A stretch of DNA of 50,850 bases. Origin: Planctomycetota bacterium. GTDB lineage: Bacteria; Planctomycetota; Planctomycetia; Gemmatales; Gemmataceae. The DNA is taken from positions 35,582-86,431 of the forward strand of contig JAIOPV010000187.1 of the NCBI GenBank assembly GCA_021413735.1. Reading direction: 5' to 3'. This document shows positions 46,485-50,850 of the stretch, one piece after another; the stretch's first letter is position 1; every line of letters begins with the position of its first letter. The translations under genes and the position numbers were made by a program. The notes under the pieces are model-generated. The model was given only the letters and a program-made list of their open reading frames with translations. It made no database searches and had not been told where the DNA came from.

Positions 46485-49145
46485 TCAATCTGTCTTCCCC
46501 AGTCGCCGCAACGCTTCCTTGGCGTCCCAGTACAGCGTGTGACCCTCGTAGGCCGTCACCGCGTTGTAGAACTTGATCGCGCTTGCGGTGTCGCCCTGGG
46601 CCTCGTAACAGCGAGCCAACTGATACACCGTGTCGGCTCCGCTCTTGTGGTAATCCTTGTAGTCGCTGAAACACTTGATCGCCAAGTCGGGTCGCGAGAA
46701 CTCTTCCAGGTACAACTGCCCAAGCAGCTTCGTTGTCGCGTACCACGCATCCTGCTCTTCGCCCGAACCCTTCTCAGCCTCGCGGATGTCCTCAAGGATC
46801 TTCACGCCCGCGTCGCGTTCGCCCTTCCGCATCAGCACTCGCGCTTCGATCAGACGCACGCCGTTACTGGTCGGCTTCATGATCCGGGCAAGCGTTGATA
46901 AGTGCGAAGCCCAGTCGAGCAGGTCAGCGCCGCCGTCCTTCGTGTTCAGCACCGACATCGACTTCTTCACGCAATAACTCACGTCGAACCAGCGTGTCAC
47001 CTTGTCTTTCACCTTCTCCAACCGCTCAGGCTCGATCGAGTAGTAGTAGCTGTCTTTCTTCTTCAACAGGTCGGCGTCGGTGCTGCTGTACGTCAACCCG
47101 GTCTCCATCATCAGCAGCGCGTTCATGGTGTCGCCGATCTTCGCGTTCAACTCTGCGAGCTTGCGATACGCCTCCAGCGCCGCCTTGCCCTTGTCCGCGA
47201 GGTATTGCCGCAGTTCGTCGATGGCTGTCTCGAAGTGAACGCGAGCCTCCGCCGTGCGACCAGCGGCACCAGCCTCATCACCACGAGCCTTTGCTTCCTC
47301 TGCGTCGGCGACGAGTGCGTTCCCCTTGGCTTCCGCAATCGACGCAAGTTTCCGCAGAGCGTCGGTGTAGAACGGCCACTGCTCGTTCGAAAGATTCCGC
47401 GGCTCAACTGCAAGCCCCACTTGCTTCGCGGACTCGTAAGCCTTCTTGGCATTCTCCGGGTCGCCGTGCTTCTCGTACACTTGCGCGAGCTTGAAGAAGA
47501 TTCCCGGCCCGCGATCAGGCAACCCACGACCGGCGATTCGCATGTAACCCATGCCGCGTTCGCGACGATCCGGATCCGTCTCATCGACCAGCGCCAACCC
47601 GAGTTGCTCGACATACTCGTAGGCGAACTCTTTCGGCAATCCGGTCGATGATGCCGCGATGAACTCGCCCTCGGCAAGCTGCGAATACAGCACCGTGCGG
47701 TACTCCTTCGCGGCCGGGTTGTTGGGCTCGACCGCGAGCTTTCGCTCGGTTGCGGCAATCGCTTCCATCCGGCGACCGGGCTTGTTCAACTCGTCCCATC
47801 CGAGGCGTTCGACCAACCGCGGATGCAAGCGCAACGCGAGATCCCAGGCGTCGAACAGCACTCGCTTGCGAACGACCGGATGATAGCCGGGCGTCTCGGG
47901 GTTCAGGAGCCGCGAGAGCGTGTCGGCGGCGACGTCGTACTGCTTCGCGTGCATGTGCGAGATGATCCGCAGGTAGTCGATCTGTGCGAGATACGCGGGC
48001 TTCTTCTGCTCAACGAGCGAGAGGAACCGTTCGGCTTCGGCCCGCTGATTCGGCGTGGGAACTGTGCCAGCCGGCATCAGCAAAGCCGTGGCGCGATCGA
48101 GGCATAGTGTGAAGTCGAGCGCTTCGACCAGTCGCGCATCGCTGTCGATCTGCGTCAGCGTCAGATTGTTGTGAAGGGCAACGATGCCCTGATTCGCGAG
48201 CGGGCTTCGCGGGTCGAGTTCGAGCGCACGACGGAAGAACTGAATCGCCAGCACGAGATGCCCGAGGTTCATGTAGGTGTAGCCACGCAGGACATGCTTG
48301 AAGACGCGCAAACCGGGCATGATTCGCGTCGCATACACGAAGTACAGCGTGACGGGAATCAGGAACGGCGCGGCCGCTCCGAGACCCGGGAACTGCTTCG
48401 CGAAGCCCATGAGATGCAAGCCGACGCCGAGCGCCGCACAGAACGTCATGATCTCGACTTCGGACTCTTCTGATTCGCCGCAGAACGTCAACAGGTAGAA
48501 GAACGGCAAGCCAAACAGGATGTACAGACCAAGGTTGAAGCGAGCCGCGGGGCTATCGAGTCCCGGTACGCGGTTGATGTACTGATCCGCGAGGTACACC
48601 ATTAACGCCGCCACGCCGAGACCAACCCAGAACCGCCGGGTGGTGTCTTCCTGCTGACGGAAGCGATACAGCGCGAAGCCAAGCACCGCCCCGCCGACCG
48701 CACAGTAGCCGAGCCAGTCGCCGGGCAACTTCCCCTTCATGGGGTCGTCAGCGGCCAGGGCTTTCGACGTGGCGTGCTTGATGTCGTCGAATGTCAGGCC
48801 GAAGATGCCCGCGAGCTGCGATCCCCACGGTTCCGCAGCCGCCGTGCCTGAGAAGACGCCGACGATCAAGCCGGCGATGATGCCGCCGTAGATGAAGGTG
48901 GGGCTCTCAAGGAGCACCATCAGCGGGAACGCCATCCAGTTGTGCCAGGGTCGCATGCCGCGCGAGAGCTGAAGAGCGGTGCCAGCGATGAGGCCGATGC
49001 CGAGGCCCGCACAAACCCAACCGACGACCCACGCGATGTCGATCCAGGCTTCGGAGGGGCTGCCGGGAACTTGGAGTGCGAAGAAGACCCAGAGGCCGAG
49101 GAAAACGCCTTTGAGGATGTACTCGTTGCGGTGCCAGGTAGTCAT
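46485..49145 (-). CDS. large polytopic membrane protein with C-terminal TPR repeats
   Basis: An 886-residue protein. The first ~290 residues carry about eight hydrophobic segments ('YILKGVFLGLWVFFALQVPG', 'IGLIAGTALQLS', 'VALMVYLADQYI'-type stretches). The rest is helical repeats with TPR character ('AIQFFRRALELDPRSPLANQ', 'VYEKHGDPENAKKAYESAKQ', 'LARCYEAQGDTASAIKFYNA'). Such proteins usually scaffold complexes in the envelope. The soluble repeats could face the periplasm or cytoplasm; topology cannot be settled by eye. I start at the ATG at 49145; a GTG four codons upstream is possible, and neither has a strong ribosome site. It is convergent with the isomerase-like gene. The partner is unknown. 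Confidence 0.8.
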   Translation of the reverse strand: MTTWHRNEYILKGVFLGLWVFFALQVPGSPSEAWIDIAWVVGWVCAGLGIGLIAGTALQLSRGMRPWHNWMAFPLMVLLESPTFIYGGIIAGLIVGVFSGTAAAEPWGSQLAGIFGLTFDDIKHATSKALAADDPMKGKLPGDWLGYCAVGGAVLGFALYRFRQQEDTTRRFWVGLGVAALMVYLADQYINRVPGLDSPAARFNLGLYILFGLPFFYLLTFCGESEESEVEIMTFCAALGVGLHLMGFAKQFPGLGAAAPFLIPVTLYFVYATRIMPGLRVFKHVLRGYTYMNLGHLVLAIQFFRRALELDPRSPLANQGIVALHNNLTLTQIDSDARLVEALDFTLCLDRATALLMPAGTVPTPNQRAEAERFLSLVEQKKPAYLAQIDYLRIISHMHAKQYDVAADTLSRLLNPETPGYHPVVRKRVLFDAWDLALRLHPRLVERLGWDELNKPGRRMEAIAATERKLAVEPNNPAAKEYRTVLYSQLAEGEFIAASSTGLPKEFAYEYVEQLGLALVDETDPDRRERGMGYMRIAGRGLPDRGPGIFFKLAQVYEKHGDPENAKKAYESAKQVGLAVEPRNLSNEQWPFYTDALRKLASIAEAKGNALVADAEEAKARGDEAGAAGRTAEARVHFETAIDELRQYLADKGKAALEAYRKLAELNAKIGDTMNALLMMETGLTYSSTDADLLKKKDSYYYSIEPERLEKVKDKVTRWFDVSYCVKKSMSVLNTKDGGADLLDWASHLSTLARIMKPTSNGVRLIEARVLMRKGERDAGVKILEDIREAEKGSGEEQDAWYATTKLLGQLYLEEFSRPDLAIKCFSDYKDYHKSGADTVYQLARCYEAQGDTASAIKFYNAVTAYEGHTLYWDAKEALRRLGKTD

Positions 49146-49355
49146 GGCTGGTTGCACCCGGTTGAGATGGGGGTTGCGGTCCCGCCGGGTCGCCGGAAGG
49201 TCGGCGCGGGACCGGAGACGTTACCCCCGTCGCAGTTGCCTCGGAAGGTGAGGTCAGCGACGGGACCAAAGAAGGCTACACAGAAAGCATACGGCGCGGC
49301 CGCGGCGACAGACAAGGGGCTGCGGTCATTGCCGAGAACTTCATTTGTGAAACGC

Positions 49356-49384
49356 TTGACTCACGCGCACGCTGCCCTTATCTT
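49356..49384 (+). promoter_or_regulatory. sigma70-type promoter of the Cys-rich protein gene
   Basis: TTGACT and TATCTT are 17 bases apart, with the predicted start near 49391 and a leader of about 20 bases before the TTG at 49412. The same -10 and nearly the same -35 occur at 8086-8114. Confidence 0.55.
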
Positions 49385-49411
49385 CGCAACATCACGTGGC
49401 GGGGATCGGCG

Positions 49412-49954
49412 TTGTTCACCCGGTTTACCACTCTCCGATTTACCTTTGCGGTTCTGGCCCTCCTCGGCCAGTTGACCCCAGCCGTCGCCATCCCCACAGT
49501 CGCAGCCATTCGACCAAACGCCAAGACATTCGGCGGATGCGCCCCCGCATCGTGTGCGTGTCCAATCATCGAGAAGATGACGAAGGGTTGTTGCTGCTCG
49601 AAGCCAGAACCCGCACCCGAACCGAAACCAGTCGTGGCGACCTGCGAAGAGAAGCCGGCGACCAAGAAACGCAAGCCGTGTTGTTCAGGCGAACACGCTG
49701 CACCCACGGAACCACCCAAACCCGATCACAAGGTCACCACGAATGCTCCCGAGAGCGCCCCGACACTGACCTCCGCTGACAAGTGTTCGTGTGATCGTCC
49801 GCAAACCTTCACCACCGCTGAGCCTGCCATTTCGCCGACCCTCGAACTGCCCGTGCGGTGGTTCGTCGGTTTGATCCTTCCGTTTGTCCCGGCTCCGAGC
49901 GGGACGCACTTCTGCCTTACCCATTCTCCGCAACCCCCTCCGCCAAAAGCCTGA
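49412..49954 (+). CDS. Cys-rich exported protein, possibly metal-binding
   Basis: A 180-residue protein with an apparent TTG start that leads into a signal peptide (LFTRFTTLRFTFAVLALLGQLTPAVA). The mature part has clustered cysteines: 'GGCAPASCACPIIEKMTKGC', 'CCSK', 'KPCCSGE' and 'KCSCDR', separated by Pro/Glu/Lys-rich linkers, then a C-terminal hydrophobic stretch 'PVRWFVGLILPFVPAPSGTH' and a His/Pro tail. I count ten cysteines after the signal, which suggests metal binding or disulfide cross-links; the family is not known to me. TTG is chosen because it is the only start that gives a signal peptide and it fits the promoter at 49356. A GGGGAT site lies upstream. Confidence 0.6.
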   Translation: MFTRFTTLRFTFAVLALLGQLTPAVAIPTVAAIRPNAKTFGGCAPASCACPIIEKMTKGCCCSKPEPAPEPKPVVATCEEKPATKKRKPCCSGEHAAPTEPPKPDHKVTTNAPESAPTLTSADKCSCDRPQTFTTAEPAISPTLELPVRWFVGLILPFVPAPSGTHFCLTHSPQPPPPKA

Positions 49955-50316
49955 CGCCTTTCGACTGGCATCGTCTCCGAGTCCGCGCGACCAGCGCCCG
50001 GATTTCGGTGAATATCCCCCGAACGGCCCGCGTCTCAACCGGCGAGAGGTCGGCGCTACAACGATTGTCGTGATGGACGGCCGAACGCGAGGTGTGATTC
50101 TGTGAGAGGAACCCCACGCACTCGATGATTGGCAACAATCCGGTCGGGCGTCCTTCCCGATATTCCAGTCGACCGCGGGTTCGATTCCCGCCGCAGGCCA
50201 CTGATCCACAAAATCCCAATGCCGTGGTTCCCCCACGGTCTGGATACAGTTTGCGCGCGAAAACGGGTGACTTTCGCTCGGTCTGCGCGCAGACGGTCTC
50301 GTGAAAGGTGTTTTCG
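49955..50316. other. spacer with a tRNA-like 3' fragment
   Basis: No protein gene is convincing here. It contains the tRNA-like fragment at 50144-50202 and a hairpin, GCGCGCGAAA... with GTCTGCGCGC, near 50253-50290. AAAGGTG at the end is the ribosome site of the next gene. Confidence 0.5.
50144..50202 (+). other. tRNA 3'-half-like fragment
   Basis: GCGGG, TTCGATT, CCCGC (from 50175) is an exact T-arm with the conserved TTCGATT loop, followed by CGCAGGCC, which would be an acceptor strand and discriminator. Upstream, TCGGG, CGTCCTT, CCCGA forms a 5-bp stem with a 7-base loop in the right place for an anticodon arm, but position 33 is G, not T. No matching GCCTGCG acceptor arm or D-arm is found upstream. 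It is probably a decayed tRNA gene or an old attachment site. Confidence 0.35.
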
Positions 50317-50748
50317 ATGTTGCGGAAGCTCATCCGGGTTAATCTGATGGCCATGTTCGGGATGGTCGCGATGATGTTGGCCTACGGGGCGGCAACGGCC
50401 AGCCCCCAAGACAAGGACAAGAAGGACGAAGTGCCCGATATCAAGGAGATCATGTCGAAGGGTCACAAGGGTAGCGACGCCTACATCACCAAGATCAAGG
50501 ACGCGGTGAAGGGCGAGAAGTGGGAAGACGCCCAGAAGTACGCCAAGACGCTGGCATTCTTCGGCGAAGCTCTCGGCAAGAACAAAGCCCCGAAGGGCGA
50601 CGCCGATTCGTGGAAGACGCTTTGCGAGAAGTACGCTGCCGCGACCAAGGCTGCATACAAGGGGACCGAAGACAAGGACGCCAAGGCCGTGGCCAAGGGC
50701 TTGGGCGCGATCAACTGCGGCGAATGTCACAAGCTCCACAAAAAGTGA
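50317..50748 (+). CDS. cytochrome c'-like exported monoheme protein
   Basis: A 143-residue exported protein with a signal peptide (residues 1-30, ending ATAS) and a single heme site near the C-terminus, Cys134-Gly-Glu-Cys137-His138. A helical body without other cysteines except Cys103 and a heme site in the last helix match cytochromes c', four-helix proteins of about 130 residues whose pentacoordinate heme binds NO or CO. The body is unusually Lys/Asp/Ala-rich. The ATG at 50317 has AAAGGTG seven bases upstream. A possible role is NO binding or electron transfer in the periplasm; no redox partner is adjacent in the window. Confidence 0.78.
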   Translation: MLRKLIRVNLMAMFGMVAMMLAYGAATASPQDKDKKDEVPDIKEIMSKGHKGSDAYITKIKDAVKGEKWEDAQKYAKTLAFFGEALGKNKAPKGDADSWKTLCEKYAAATKAAYKGTEDKDAKAVAKGLGAINCGECHKLHKK

Positions 50749-50766
50749 CGTCGAGTTTGTGTTTTT

Positions 50767-50839
50767 GCGAGCCACGGGGTTTATCCCCGTGGTCTTTTCA
50801 TGTGTCGAGAAGACCACGGGGATAAACCCCGTGGCTCGC
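50767..50839. terminator. perfect 30-bp hairpin after the cytochrome gene
   Basis: GCGAGCCACGGGGTTTATCC begins a 30-bp arm whose exact complement ends at 50839, around a loop of about 13 bases. The short inner word CCACGGGGTTTATCCCCGTGG is itself palindromic. It lies 18 bases after the stop and fits a terminator, although it also looks like a dispersed repeat. Confidence 0.65.
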
Positions 50840-50850
50840 CAGCAAAAGGC

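Noticed and set aside
50144..50202. Intact tRNA gene
   Set aside because: No 5' acceptor strand GCCTGCG and no D-arm precede the T-arm, and the candidate anticodon loop lacks T33.

Overview
The window is GC-rich bacterial chromosome, most likely from a planctomycete close to Gemmata (Gemmataceae). This rests on the protein mix: two Tat-exported DUF1501 proteins, one DUF1552 protein, a secreted sulfatase, Tat-type sugar isomerase-like proteins, diheme 'planctomycete-type' cytochrome c, a Gly-rich BON-domain protein and a PQQ-type beta-propeller. It also rests on the spacers, which are packed with dispersed palindromic repeats. There are no rRNA genes, no intact tRNA gene, no transposase, no phage genes and no CRISPR array. 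I call 38 protein genes.

Layout. 0-8 kb: a flavin reductase, divergent from a four-gene MacAB/TolC-like efflux cassette (outer-membrane factor, HlyD-type adaptor, ABC ATPase, MacB-type permease). 8-14 kb: a DUF1501 protein, a TIM-barrel isomerase, a BON-domain envelope protein, a 2Fe-2S ferredoxin and an exported alpha/beta-hydrolase-like protein. 13.7-18.4 kb: a minus-strand run (aldo/keto reductase, Phd-type antitoxin, PIN-domain toxin, CocE-type hydrolase, apt, hisI). 18.5-22 kb: a phosphodiesterase-family protein, two small envelope proteins and a GNAT acetyltransferase. 22.3-24 kb: dnaA, followed by an AT-rich inverted repeat. 24-30.4 kb: diheme cytochrome, divergent DUF1552 protein, a lipoprotein with two ExbD-like domains, a beta-propeller and a second DUF1501 protein. 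30.7-37.7 kb: a coiled-coil membrane protein followed by aconitase, then on the minus strand a beta-ketoacyl synthase, an SDR and a small membrane protein. 38.7-43.8 kb: an NfeD/NfeD/FloA/membrane-protein operon, which is a membrane-microdomain module. 43.9-50.8 kb: sulfatase, a second TIM-barrel protein, a large membrane TPR protein, a Cys-rich secreted protein and a cytochrome c'-like protein.

The most unusual content lies between the genes. At least ten different families of dispersed inverted repeats occupy most spacers, often exactly between convergent genes where they could act as two-way terminators. Three stand out. A 32-bp near-perfect palindrome is present in two identical copies just ahead of two envelope-gene starts (656-687 and 10793-10824). 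A TTCCGG element has a variable number of ~20-bp units and sits in two divergent promoter regions (30546-30650 and 38030-38196). A 228-bp nested inverted repeat has a perfect 43-bp outer stem (38387-38614). Repeat-type sequence also enters genes: the dnaA linker holds five copies of a 7-bp repeat, and the end of a small membrane protein is encoded by the common palindrome.

All functional calls come from motifs read by eye. No database search was possible.
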